Source of the DNA: Alphaproteobacteria bacterium
Lineage (GTDB): Bacteria > Pseudomonadota > Alphaproteobacteria > Reyranellales > Reyranellaceae
Reading direction: 5' to 3'
NCBI GenBank assembly: GCA_017307275.1
Contig: JAFKFK010000039.1
Coordinates: forward strand, 1-56,679
Length of the DNA stretch: 56,679 nucleotides
Under the pieces are notes generated by a model. That model did not search any database and was not told where the DNA came from. It saw only the letters and a list, made by a program, of their open reading frames with translations. Shown here piece by piece: positions 26,421 through 34,855 of the stretch; position 1 is the stretch's first letter; every line of letters starts with the position of its first letter. The translations under genes were made by a program, and so were the position numbers.

Positions 26421-27616
26421 GTGGCGATGGGCTTCCGGGAAAGGGCGAGCAGGAGCAACACGGCGGCAATACCAAGGCCGACAAGGAACGGCGAAGCCGG
26501 CGCGAACTGGTAGAGCACGGCGAACATCAGCGGACCGACGAGAAAGCCTCCAGCCTGCGCCGCGGCGACCAGCCCTGCCGCCGCCCCCTGTTCGCGCGCG
26601 CTGACGGCGATCGACGCGGCGGCAGAAAAGCCCGGAGACACACAGGCAAAGGAAATGCCCAGCGGCAAGGCGACGGCGACGAACTGCCAGGCATCACGCG
26701 CCAGGAGCAATCCAACCTGCATCACCACGGACGCCAGCAGACCTACGATCATCAGCGTCGCCGCCGACCATTTCGAGCGGCGCACGACAAGCACCTGAAA
26801 CAGCACGGCGACGAGCCCTCCGGCCATGAAGACCATGCTGGTGACGCGCGCAGTCGCCGCAACGTCGAGCGCGAGCCGGTCCTGGACCGTAAAGCCTAGG
26901 ATTTGCTGTGTTCCAGCAACCGAGACGAAATAGACCATCGCCATGACGATCCAGAGCGCGACTCGCGGATCGCGTGCGGACAGGCGCAAGGGGCGCTCGC
27001 CGGTCGATGCTGGCCGCGGCCTCATCGACACGAAGCACCACTGCGCAGCAAAGAGGCTGAGCAAGCCGATCACATAGAGCGGCAGCGTGATCCTGATCTC
27101 GACCAGCAGGCCCGCCATCGCCGGGCCCAGAATGGTCCCGAGGGCGAAAGCGGCCGTGACGCCCGAAAGGGCGACGGCGCGCTTCTCCGGCGGCGTCGCT
27201 TCGGCGATGTAGGCCTGAGCCGCCGGATAGACGCCACCCGAGATCGCCGACTGGGCAATGCGCACGCCGATCAGCAGGATCAGCACGAGCATGGCCGGCG
27301 CAATGCCGAGAAGGCCGACATCCAGCACTGCCGCGAAGGCGATCCCGCCGAGGCCAAAGCCCACCATCCCGGTCACGACGACATAGCGACGGCCCTTTAT
27401 GTCGCTCGTCCGCCCCCACCATGCCGCGGCAACCATGTAGGCCACGGCCGAGAAGGCGACGATCAGGCCGATCTGCCATTCGACGAAGCCGAGATGGCGG
27501 CCGGCCGGCGGCAGGACGGAGAACAGGACGGAGTTGGCACCGCCGATCAGGAGAAGCGAGGCCAGCAGCCCCGGATTGGTAGGCTTCGACGGCGACGCGA
27601 TGGTCGCCGCCGTCAT
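26417..27616 (-). CDS. MFS transporter
   Basis: This 399-residue transporter has 12 predicted helices and the MFS motif A between helices 2 and 3 (WWGRTSDIKGRRYVVVTG). An antiporter-like motif C is suggested by ALGTILGPAMAGLL in helix 5, which points to drug- or metabolite-exporter families (TetA/DHA1-like). The ATG at 27616 overlaps the stop of the preceding 81-residue gene (ATGA), and the MFS stop overlaps the VOC gene. The operon's promoter region carries a Fur-box-like sequence, so iron-regulated export, for example of a chelator, is possible (inference). Confidence 0.9.
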   Translation of the reverse strand: MTAATIASPSKPTNPGLLASLLLIGGANSVLFSVLPPAGRHLGFVEWQIGLIVAFSAVAYMVAAAWWGRTSDIKGRRYVVVTGMVGFGLGGIAFAAVLDVGLLGIAPAMLVLILLIGVRIAQSAISGGVYPAAQAYIAEATPPEKRAVALSGVTAAFALGTILGPAMAGLLVEIRITLPLYVIGLLSLFAAQWCFVSMRPRPASTGERPLRLSARDPRVALWIVMAMVYFVSVAGTQQILGFTVQDRLALDVAATARVTSMVFMAGGLVAVLFQVLVVRRSKWSAATLMIVGLLASVVMQVGLLLARDAWQFVAVALPLGISFACVSPGFSAAASIAVSAREQGAAAGLVAAAQAGGFLVGPLMFAVLYQFAPASPFLVGLGIAAVLLLLALSRKPIAT

Positions 27617-27858
27617 GCGTCGAAGCCGCTGAGGGAGATCGCGTCGGCGGCCGGCGGCTGCAAGCCGCGCGAGAGCAAGTCGGCGAGACGCGCAAAGATG
27701 CGGCTGGCCTCGGTGCAACCGACGTCCAGCGTCACCGCTTCGGCGGCAATGTTGAGCAGGGCATTGCCGGCGAGGTCGCGGCACTCCTCGGGCAGACCTT
27801 CGACGGCATCGGAGATCACCCGCATCGCATGCTGCAGGTCGGCAAGACGGTCGGGCAT
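27613..27858 (-). CDS. Small helical hypothetical protein
   Basis: This 81-residue protein is predicted to be largely alpha-helical, with three helices and two Cys (C27 and C49). It has no signal peptide or membrane segment. No family is recognised. It sits 8 bases after the Cys-rich gene and overlaps the MFS gene by four bases, so it is an internal member of the operon. The tight packing supports it being real. Confidence 0.7.
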   Translation of the reverse strand: MPDRLADLQHAMRVISDAVEGLPEECRDLAGNALLNIAAEAVTLDVGCTEASRIFARLADLLSRGLQPPAADAISLSGFDA

Positions 27859-27866
27859 GGGCGCGG

Positions 27867-28364
27867 TCAATTGAGCCTCCCGCCGGCATCGCCCGGCATG
27901 GGTGTGAGTCGCAGACCTGCACTCGACAGGGCAACGGCGAAGGCCTTGAGCCGTACAGCCGCGACGCGCGAGGCGGTGGGCGCCATCATCACGTCGAGCG
28001 ATGCCAGCAATGGACCGTCGAAATCGCCCTGCGCTAGGCCGCACAGCGCCACGAGCACCGCCTCGTCGCGGCTCACGCTCGAGCAGGTCGGCACGTGAAT
28101 CTCGATGGCGCGGCGCGCGCCGAACAGGAACGCATCCACGGCGATGGCGAAGTCCGGCAGCGCCTCCAGAAGACCGGCGACCTTGAAGCCGCGATGGAGG
28201 ATCGATCCTTCGTTGGGGAGCGCCCGGTCCTGCTGCCATTGTCGAAGCGCCCACAGGACGAAGCGCTCGCTCACGGGCAGGGCGCAGGCGCAGCCGGCAC
28301 GGCCGCAACCCGACCTCGGGTCGCTCTGCGGGGCGCTAAGCCCCTGATCCTGCGCGCTTTCCAT
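27867..28364 (-). CDS. Cys-rich hypothetical protein, first gene of the MFS operon
   Basis: This 165-residue soluble protein has a Cys cluster near the N terminus (CGRAGCAC, about residues 18-25) and three later Cys. A conserved-looking core follows: SERFVLWALRQWQQD, then RAIEIHVPTCSSVSRDEAVLVALCGLAQ. No named domain is recognised; the Cys spacing would suit metal or Fe-S binding. The ATG at 28364 was chosen because upstream in-frame sequence runs back through hemP. It is divergent from hemP with a shared iron-box-like sequence between them. Confidence 0.72.
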   Translation of the reverse strand: MESAQDQGLSAPQSDPRSGCGRAGCACALPVSERFVLWALRQWQQDRALPNEGSILHRGFKVAGLLEALPDFAIAVDAFLFGARRAIEIHVPTCSSVSRDEAVLVALCGLAQGDFDGPLLASLDVMMAPTASRVAAVRLKAFAVALSSAGLRLTPMPGDAGGRLN

Positions 28365-28411
28365 GGTTTCACCAGACGTTGAAGAACCTTGACAGAAACG
28401 ACAGTCTATGC

Positions 28412-28430
28412 AATTGAGAGTCAATCGCAA
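28412..28430. promoter_or_regulatory. Putative Fur box in the hemP/MFS-operon divergent region
   Basis: AATTGAGAGTCAATCGCAA closely resembles the Fur-box half pattern TTGAGAATCATTCGCAA. It follows a good -35 TTGACA (28389-28394) on the plus strand, so it would overlap the -10 region of a hemP promoter. It lies 48 bases from the start of the divergent Cys-rich gene. The assignment to Fur rather than another iron regulator is inferred. Confidence 0.6.
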
Positions 28431-28452
28431 CTCAAAAGGGGATGAGAGGCGT

Positions 28453-28650
28453 ATGACGCAGATCACGCGTCCTGTGCAGCCGGCAAAAGTGGAGCAGGAA
28501 CGACCGATTTTGGGCGTGTCGGCCCTGGGGGCACCGGTCGTGGAAAGCGTGACACTTATGAGCGGGCAGCGAGAGCTGATCATCCGCCACGGAACGGAAA
28601 CGTACCGCCTGCGCGTCACCGCCTCCAACAAACTCATTCTCACCAAGTAA
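28453..28650 (+). CDS. hemP: Hemin uptake protein HemP
   Basis: This 65-residue protein has the HemP domain at the C terminus (LMSGQRELIIRHGTETYRLRVTASNKLILTK). HemP is a small protein or regulator that activates heme-uptake gene expression in several alpha- and betaproteobacteria. The ATG at 28453 follows GAGAGG. An upstream in-frame ATG at 28408 is rejected because it lies before the Fur-box-like sequence. It leads the heme-uptake run. Confidence 0.93.
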   Translation: MTQITRPVQPAKVEQERPILGVSALGAPVVESVTLMSGQRELIIRHGTETYRLRVTASNKLILTK

Positions 28651-28720
28651 CGAGACCCCGAGGGGCCATCCCTCCTCGGTCAAACTGCCCAGCCCGCCGT
28701 TCCCGTCCGGGGAGCAAGCC

Positions 28721-28756
28721 AGCCAGGCGTCCTTTTTTTGTTTTGGGGACCTGGCT
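28721..28756 (+). promoter_or_regulatory. Hairpin sequestering the ribosome site of the heme receptor
   Basis: AGCCAG (28721-28726) pairs with CTGGCT (28751-28756), and GTCCTT (28729-28734) pairs with GGGGAC (28745-28750) using two G-U pairs. A 2-base bulge (GC) separates the helices and the 10-base loop is almost all T. The GGGGA Shine-Dalgarno is fully paired and the stem ends one base before the ATG at 28758. The layout recalls RNA thermometers on other heme-receptor mRNAs. Confidence 0.55.
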
Positions 28757-28757
28757 A

Positions 28758-31052
28758 ATGACTATCCGTACACTTCTTTATGCACTGATGGCGACGACGG
28801 CCATCGGCGGCACGCTTGCCGTGCCCGCATCGGCGCAAACGACGCCGGCGCCCTCGCCGATCAACCCGAACCCCGTCACGGTTACGCCAGCCTCCCCGAA
28901 TCAGGCCCAGGTGCAGGCCCCAGCCCCGGCCGCTCCGCAAGCGATTCCCACCCAGCTCGACGCCGTCACCACCGCCGCGATGCGCAGCCGTCGCCCGCTC
29001 GAAGACGTGCCGGCCACCGTCTCGGTCATCACGACCGAAGATATCGACCGTGAAAACATGCAGGACGTCCGCGATCTCGTGCGCAACGAGCCGGGCGTCA
29101 CGGTCGGCAACAACCCGACGCGCGCCGGCTTCCAGAACTTCATCATCCGCGGCATCGGCGGCAACCGCGTGCTGCTGATGGTCGACGGCATGCGCCAGCC
29201 CGACTTCCCCGACAGCAACATGGGCGCTGGCACCTATACGCGCGAGCAGCCCGACCTCGAAGACATCAAACGGGTCGAAATCATCCGCGGGCCGGCCTCG
29301 GCGCTCTACGGCTCGGACGCGATCGGCGGCGTGGTGGCCTACATCACCAAGGACCCCGGCGACTACCTGAAGGAAGGCAAGAACATCTACGGCAGCGTCA
29401 AGGCTGCCTACAGCGGCGCCAACCTCCAGTTCGCCGAGACGTTCACGGGCGCGGTGCGGGCCGGCAATTTCGAATTCATGGGCATGTACACCCGGCGCGA
29501 CGGCCACGAGTACACGCCGGCGCAGAGCTCCATCGCGCCAAACCCGACGAGCTTCTACAGCAACGACTTCTTCGCCAAGGCGGTGTTCCGGCCGACCGAG
29601 GTCGACACGATTCGTGTCACCGGCAGCTACACGCAGGGCAAGCAGAGCACGCAGGTGCTCTCCGGTACCGGCACGTTCCCGGCCCTGTTCGCCCGCGTCT
29701 TCGATGAATGGGGCCAGGACTACACCAACACCTACCGCATCAGCGCGCAGTGGCAGCACGACGCCCCGATCGGCTTCATCGATAATCTGAGCCTGCTGGC
29801 CTACTTCAACTCGGTCTACATGCAGGCCGACACCTATCAGCTGCGCGGCGCCACCAATGGCGCTGTCCCGAGCAATGCCCGCACCTCGCAGTTCTACTAC
29901 ACCCAGAACGTCTGGGGCGGTGAACTGCAGATGCACAGCAACGCCAAGATCGGCGACACCGACAACCACTTCACCTATGGCCTGAGCTTCGCCTACACGA
30001 CGACGACCCGGCCGCGCGACCGTTGGCAGATCACGCTGGCGACAGGCGCGCGTACCCAGAACGTGGGCGGCGAGCTCTATCCCAACAAGAACTTCCCGGA
30101 CTCGACGACGATTCAAGCCGGCGTCTACGTACAGGACGAGATCAGCGCCCTGGGTGGCCGACTCAAGATCACGCCCGGCGTCAGGCTCGACTACTACAGC
30201 CTGAATCCCAATCCGGACGCCTACTTCTGGAACTCGACCGGCGCCTCGCTCAACATGATTCCGACGGCGAGCACCTACGTGTCGGCCTCTCCCAAGCTCG
30301 GCCTGCTCTATCACTTCTCGGATATCTATTCGGGCTACTTCCAGTATGCGACGGGCTTCCGCGCGCCGCCGTACGACAACGCCAACTTCGGCTTCACCAA
30401 CGCAGCGTCGTTCTACCAGATCCTGCCCAACCCCAACCTGAAGCCCGAGACCGCCAACAGCTTCGAAGTCGGCATGCGCGGCAAGTACGCGGACGGTTCG
30501 AGCTGGCAGCTCACTGGCTTCGCGAACTTCTACAACAACTTCCTGGAATCGGTCGTGGTCGGCATGAACGGCCCGGTCACCCTCTTCCAGTACAAGAACC
30601 TCAGCAACGTCACGATCTGGGGTATCGAAGCGCGCGGCGAGTACCGCTTCAACGACAATTGGTCGGTGCTCGGCTGGACGGCCTTCGCTCAAGGCACCGA
30701 CACGAACACCAACCAGCCCGTCGACTCGGTCGCCCCCTGGGCGAGCCAAGCGCGCGTTCGCTACACCTCCAGCAACGGCATCGTCGCCCAGATCATCGGC
30801 ACGATGACCGCGCAGCACAGCCAGGTCAGCAACCCGAACTATTTCCAGACCCCGGCTTACTTCAACCTCGACGCCACGATCGGCTACACCTTCAAGGACG
30901 CCGTCAAGATCAACGCCGGTGTCTTCAACATCACCAACGCGAAGTATTGGAACGCCGCGGACGTGATCGGCCTCGCATCGACGAACCAGCAGCTCGATCT
31001 CTATGCGCAGCCCGGTCGCTACTTCGGTGTCAACCTCACGGCACGATGGTAG
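28758..31052 (+). CDS. TonB-dependent heme/hemoglobin receptor
   Basis: This 764-residue outer-membrane receptor has a signal peptide ending near PASAQ (about residue 25) and a Pro/Gln-rich spacer. The plug (LEDVPATVSVITTEDIDRENMQDVRDLVRNEPGVTVG ... RVLLMVDGMRQPDF) and 22-strand barrel end in the aromatic C terminus RYFGVNLTARW. A FRAP...NPNL heme-receptor box is present near residues 533-560, but the His usually found between FRAP and NPNL is absent. The ATG was chosen at 28758 to open the signal peptide. It is followed by an overlapping tonB gene. Confidence 0.93.
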   Translation: MTIRTLLYALMATTAIGGTLAVPASAQTTPAPSPINPNPVTVTPASPNQAQVQAPAPAAPQAIPTQLDAVTTAAMRSRRPLEDVPATVSVITTEDIDRENMQDVRDLVRNEPGVTVGNNPTRAGFQNFIIRGIGGNRVLLMVDGMRQPDFPDSNMGAGTYTREQPDLEDIKRVEIIRGPASALYGSDAIGGVVAYITKDPGDYLKEGKNIYGSVKAAYSGANLQFAETFTGAVRAGNFEFMGMYTRRDGHEYTPAQSSIAPNPTSFYSNDFFAKAVFRPTEVDTIRVTGSYTQGKQSTQVLSGTGTFPALFARVFDEWGQDYTNTYRISAQWQHDAPIGFIDNLSLLAYFNSVYMQADTYQLRGATNGAVPSNARTSQFYYTQNVWGGELQMHSNAKIGDTDNHFTYGLSFAYTTTTRPRDRWQITLATGARTQNVGGELYPNKNFPDSTTIQAGVYVQDEISALGGRLKITPGVRLDYYSLNPNPDAYFWNSTGASLNMIPTASTYVSASPKLGLLYHFSDIYSGYFQYATGFRAPPYDNANFGFTNAASFYQILPNPNLKPETANSFEVGMRGKYADGSSWQLTGFANFYNNFLESVVVGMNGPVTLFQYKNLSNVTIWGIEARGEYRFNDNWSVLGWTAFAQGTDTNTNQPVDSVAPWASQARVRYTSSNGIVAQIIGTMTAQHSQVSNPNYFQTPAYFNLDATIGYTFKDAVKINAGVFNITNAKYWNAADVIGLASTNQQLDLYAQPGRYFGVNLTARW

Positions 31053-31885
31053 TCCCGGCGGCCCTCTCCGCCGAGCGACTGCCGGCGCCAGCGACACGCG
31101 GTCCACGCGTGTCGCTGGCGTTGTCGCTTGCGTTGCATGGGCTGTTCCTTGTTCCTTTGCTGCTCACCGGCATGGCCGGCAGCAACGCCAGCGACGAACC
31201 CGCCCTTATGGTGGAGCTGTCGCTTGCCGCCCCGACGGCCGGGCCCGAAGCCGAAGCCAAGAACGACGAACCCGACACCAAAGAACAGCAGCCCGAGACA
31301 CCGCCCGAGCCGCCACTGCCGTCGGTCGAAGAGACTGCGGCCGCACTGCCACCGCCCGAGCCCCAACCCGAACTCACGCTCGAACCCGAGATCAAGGTCG
31401 AGCTGCCGCCGCCTCAGGAACCGCCGCCGCTCAAGGTCGCCGATCTGAAGCCGGCCGAGCCGGCAAAACCTAAAGCGCCGCCACCCCCTCCCAAGCCCGC
31501 AGCTGCACGCCCCACGGGTCAGGCGGCGGTCACCCGCGCGCCCAACCCCGATGCTGGCGATGCCAGCACGACGCAGCAGGCTGCCGCATCCTCGGCGCCG
31601 CTGATCGTGTTCGAGGGCAAGCCGCGCTATCGCCATCCGCCGAAACCGCCCGTTTATCCGCAGCGCTCCATCGAGCTCAACCAGCAGGGTGAAGCTCTGG
31701 TGCGGGTACGCCTTGATCCTGATGGATCGGCTGCCGAGATACTGTTGTGGCGCGGCAGTGGCTTTGCCCTGCTCGATCGTGCCGCTCTCACCGCAGTGCG
31801 CGGCTGGCAATTCCTTCCTGCCATGCGTGACGGCCGCCCGGTCGCCGCCTGGGTCGAAATTCCTGTTCGTTTCCATCTACGTTGA
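31046..31885 (+). CDS. tonB: TonB family energy transducer
   Basis: This 279-residue protein has an N-terminal membrane anchor (about 20-42) and a long Pro/Glu/Lys-rich periplasmic spacer (about 65-165). The C-terminal TonB domain contains YPQRSIELNQQGEALVRVRLDPDGS and LLDRAALTAVRGWQFLPAMRDGRPVAAWVEIPVRF. It transmits proton-motive force to the receptor encoded just upstream. The ATG overlaps the receptor stop codon by seven bases, so the two are coupled. No exbB or exbD lies in the window, so a shared ExbBD is needed. Confidence 0.92.
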   Translation: MVVPAALSAERLPAPATRGPRVSLALSLALHGLFLVPLLLTGMAGSNASDEPALMVELSLAAPTAGPEAEAKNDEPDTKEQQPETPPEPPLPSVEETAAALPPPEPQPELTLEPEIKVELPPPQEPPPLKVADLKPAEPAKPKAPPPPPKPAAARPTGQAAVTRAPNPDAGDASTTQQAAASSAPLIVFEGKPRYRHPPKPPVYPQRSIELNQQGEALVRVRLDPDGSAAEILLWRGSGFALLDRAALTAVRGWQFLPAMRDGRPVAAWVEIPVRFHLR

Positions 31886-31896
31886 AAGGAGAAATC

Positions 31897-32946
31897 ATGC
31901 TCTCAACCCAGAATGCGGACCTCGCCGCCCGGTGGAGCCGCTTACGCGGCGAACAGCCGGCAATGCGGATCCGCGATGCCGCCGCGACACTGGGCGTGAG
32001 CGAGGCCGAGCTCGTAGCACTCGGCGTCGGCCAGACCGCAACGCCGCTCACCGCCGACTGGCGTGGCATCCTGACCGATATGCCGTCGGTCGGACGGGTG
32101 ATGTGCCTGACGCGCAACGAGCATTGCGTGCACGAGCGTCATGGCCGGTTCGAGGATGTCGAGGTCAAGGGACCGCACGGTCTGGTGCTCGGCACCGATA
32201 TCGACCTGCGTCTGTTCCTGGGCTCCTGGAAGCATGGCTTTGCGGTGCGTGAACCGCTGAAGCAGGGCGAACGGCTCAGCCTGCAGTTCTTCGACGCCGC
32301 GGGCGAAGCCGTGCACAAGATCTATGCGACTGACGAGACCGACCGGCCGGCCTTCGATGCATTGATTGCCCGCTACACTGCTGCGGAACCGCAGCCGCTG
32401 AAGATCGTGCCGCATGCCCCGGATGCCTTGGATCGACCCGACTCCGAGATCGACCTCGAAGGACTGCGCAAGGCTTGGGCCGGCATGAAGGACACGCACG
32501 AGTTCTTCGGCATGCTGGGCAAGTTCAAGGTCGGTCGCGTGCAGGCGCTGCGGCTGATCGGCGAGGAATTCTCCCGCGAACTGCCGGTGCGCGCCTTGCG
32601 CGAAGCCATGGAAGCCGCCCAGCAGTCGGAGCTGCCGATCATGATCTTCGTCGGCAGCCGCGGATGCATCCAGATCCATACCGGCCCCGTGAAGCGGCTG
32701 GTCGACACGCACGGCTGGTTCAACGTGCTCGACCCCGACTTCAACATGCATCTGCGCGACTCCGGCGTGGCTCGCGTCTTCTCCGTGCGCAAGCCCACCG
32801 AAGACGGCACCGTCACCTCGATCGAAGCGTTCGATGCGGAGAACCGCAACATCCTGCTGATGTTCGGCGCTCGCAAGCCGGGCAAGCCCGAGCTTGAGGA
32901 CTGGCGGTCGATCGTCGCGCGCGTCGAGAAGCAGGCTGCTTCGTGA
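31897..32946 (+). CDS. hmuS: Hemin-degrading/trafficking factor HmuS
   Basis: This 349-residue cytoplasmic protein has two tandem HemS/ChuX halves. The N-terminal half contains MCLTRNEHCVHERHGRFE. The C-terminal half contains DTHEFFGMLGKFKVGRVQAL, whose His corresponds to the axial heme ligand of ChuS (H193), then FVGSRGCIQIHTGPVKRL. It binds heme delivered by HmuTUV and probably degrades or hands it on. The ATG at 31897 is preceded by AAAGGAG, which excludes an in-frame codon at 31882. Confidence 0.93.
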   Translation: MLSTQNADLAARWSRLRGEQPAMRIRDAAATLGVSEAELVALGVGQTATPLTADWRGILTDMPSVGRVMCLTRNEHCVHERHGRFEDVEVKGPHGLVLGTDIDLRLFLGSWKHGFAVREPLKQGERLSLQFFDAAGEAVHKIYATDETDRPAFDALIARYTAAEPQPLKIVPHAPDALDRPDSEIDLEGLRKAWAGMKDTHEFFGMLGKFKVGRVQALRLIGEEFSRELPVRALREAMEAAQQSELPIMIFVGSRGCIQIHTGPVKRLVDTHGWFNVLDPDFNMHLRDSGVARVFSVRKPTEDGTVTSIEAFDAENRNILLMFGARKPGKPELEDWRSIVARVEKQAAS

Positions 32947-33809
32947 TGCAGCGACGTCACGTCCTGTCGCTGGGCATGGGGGCGGCGCTGGCCGCCTCCT
33001 TTCCTGTAAGCGCGCAGCAGCCGCCGCGCATCGTGGCCGTCGGCAGTTCCATCACCGAGATCATCTATGCGTTGGGGGCGGAGAAGCTCCTGGTCGGCGT
33101 CGATACGACCAGCCTCTATCCGAACGCCGCGAGATCGTTGCCGCAGGTCGGCTACATGCGCGCGCTCTCGGCCGAAGGCGTGCTGTCGTTGAAGCCCACC
33201 CTGATCATCGCCACGACAGCAGCCGGCCCCGCGACCGTTCTCGATCAGCTCAAGGCGACCGGCATCGAGGTCATGGTCCTGCCCGACCACTACGACTACG
33301 ACAGCGTGATCACCAAGATCGCCGCCGTCGGCAAGGCGACGGGCAAGGTGGCGGAAGCCGATGCCATGATCGAACGCGGCCGCGCTGCCATGAAGACATT
33401 GGCCGACCGGCTCGCCACCGCAACCAGCCGTCCGCGCGTGCTGTTCCTGCTCGGCATGGGCAGCGGTGCGCCGCAGGCGGCAGGCCGCAACACCGCGGCA
33501 GACGGCATCATCAAGATGGCCGGCGGCGTGAATGCGATCGAAGGCTATTCTGGTTATCGGCCGCTGACGCCCGAGGCCGTGATCGCCTCCAAGGCCGACT
33601 ACATCCTGGTCACGCGCCAGACGGTCGAAGCCATGGGCGGCATCCAGGCGATCCTCGACCAACCATCGCTCAACCGCACGCCGGCCGGCAAAGCCGGCAA
33701 GGTGCTGGAGTTCGACGCGCTGCTGTTGCTGGGCTTCGGCCCGCGCACACCGCAAGCCGCTCAGGAACTGGCCTCGGCACTGCATCCCGAACTGGCGCGC
33801 GCGCCATGA
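32946..33809 (+). CDS. hmuT: Periplasmic heme-binding protein of ABC transporter
   Basis: This 287-residue protein has a signal peptide (cleavage near VSAQQ, about residue 24) and a class III periplasmic-binding fold. The GYMRALSAEGVLSLKPTLII segment carries Tyr70, matching the heme-ligand Tyr of HmuT/ShuT. It delivers heme to HmuUV. The ATG overlaps the hmuS stop by one base (TGATG), indicating coupling. An adjacent GTG at 32943 is a less likely start. Confidence 0.93.
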   Translation: MQRRHVLSLGMGAALAASFPVSAQQPPRIVAVGSSITEIIYALGAEKLLVGVDTTSLYPNAARSLPQVGYMRALSAEGVLSLKPTLIIATTAAGPATVLDQLKATGIEVMVLPDHYDYDSVITKIAAVGKATGKVAEADAMIERGRAAMKTLADRLATATSRPRVLFLLGMGSGAPQAAGRNTAADGIIKMAGGVNAIEGYSGYRPLTPEAVIASKADYILVTRQTVEAMGGIQAILDQPSLNRTPAGKAGKVLEFDALLLLGFGPRTPQAAQELASALHPELARAP

Positions 33810-34855
33810 CGATGTCGGCATGGGCGGCGCCTGCGTTGCGCCGTCCGATCCCGCTGTTCGCGCTCGCCGCGCTGGTGAGCGTGCTGAGCGGCCTCTGCAT
33901 CGGCGCGTTTCCCGTCAGTCTGGGCCAAATCCTGTCGGCCATTGGCCTCTCGGATGCGCCGCTCGACGACACGACGGCCGCCGTGCTCTACGCCATCCGC
34001 GCACCGCGCGTGATCGCGGCCTTTGCCGTCGGTGCTGCGCTGGCGGCCGGCGGGGCCGCGATGCAGAGCCTGTTCCGCAATCCATTGGCCGATCCCGGCC
34101 TGCTCGGCGTGTCGAGTGGCGCCGCCCTCGCCGCCGTGTCGGTGATCGTGCTCGGCGAGAAGGTCATGCACATCGTGCCGCCGGGCTTCAGGCCCTGGTG
34201 TCTGCCGATCGCGGCCTTCCTCGGTGGCCTCGCTTCGACGGTGCTCGTCTATCGGATTGCCGCACGCGAAGGCATCACGTTGGTTGGCACCTTGCTACTG
34301 GCCGGCATTGCAGTGAATGCACTCGCCTCTGCCGGCATTGGCATGCTGGTTTTCGTGGCCGACGATCAACAGCTTCGTACCCTGATCTTCTGGACCATGG
34401 GCGGCTTCGGCGCCGTGACCTGGACGGCAATCATCCCGGCCTTGCTGGTGCTGGCCATCAGTGTGCCGACACTCCTGCCCACGGCACACTTGCTCGATGC
34501 ACTGGCACTGGGTGAGCGAGAAGCCGGGCATGTCGGCGTCGATGTCGAAAGCCTGAAGATCCGCCTCGTGGCGCAAGTTGCCCTCGCGGTCGGTGCAAGC
34601 GTCGCCATCTCGGGCATCGTCGGTTTCGTCGGCCTGCTCGCCCCACACATCGTGCGGATGATGCTGGGTCCGGCACACCGCACCTTGTTGCCCGCCGCAG
34701 CCTTGTTCGGTGGCGCTATCCTTGTGTTGGCCGATGCCCTCGCACGCACCGTAGTATCGCCGGCGGAGCTTCCGATCGGCGTGCTGACGGCGCTGGTCGG
34801 CGGACCGTTCTTCCTCTGGCTGCTGGTCGGCCGTGCCGCACGAGGTGGCCTGTGA
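33806..34855 (+). CDS. hmuU: Heme ABC transporter permease
   Basis: This 349-residue FecCD/BtuC-family permease has about 10 helices. Conserved segments include IRAPRVIAAFAVGAALAAGGAAMQSLFRNPLADPGLLGVSSGAALAA and the cytoplasmic coupling region FVGLLAPHIVRMMLGPAHRTLLPAAALFGG. It forms the membrane channel for heme import with HmuV. The ATG overlaps the hmuT stop (ATGA) and its own stop overlaps hmuV (GTGA). Confidence 0.95.
   Translation: MTMSAWAAPALRRPIPLFALAALVSVLSGLCIGAFPVSLGQILSAIGLSDAPLDDTTAAVLYAIRAPRVIAAFAVGAALAAGGAAMQSLFRNPLADPGLLGVSSGAALAAVSVIVLGEKVMHIVPPGFRPWCLPIAAFLGGLASTVLVYRIAAREGITLVGTLLLAGIAVNALASAGIGMLVFVADDQQLRTLIFWTMGGFGAVTWTAIIPALLVLAISVPTLLPTAHLLDALALGEREAGHVGVDVESLKIRLVAQVALAVGASVAISGIVGFVGLLAPHIVRMMLGPAHRTLLPAAALFGGAILVLADALARTVVSPAELPIGVLTALVGGPFFLWLLVGRAARGGL

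Noticed and set aside
28408..28452. Upstream ATG for hemP at 28408
   Set aside because: It lies before the Fur-box-like sequence and lacks a ribosome site; 28453 has GAGAGG.
28658..28679. Hairpin CCGAGG/CCTCGG after hemP as a terminator
   Set aside because: A 10-base loop and no following U-run; the T-run 50 bases later belongs to the receptor leader hairpin.
28755..31106. A 783-codon minus-strand frame across the heme receptor
   Set aside because: Antisense to a complete TonB-dependent receptor; no recognisable motif.
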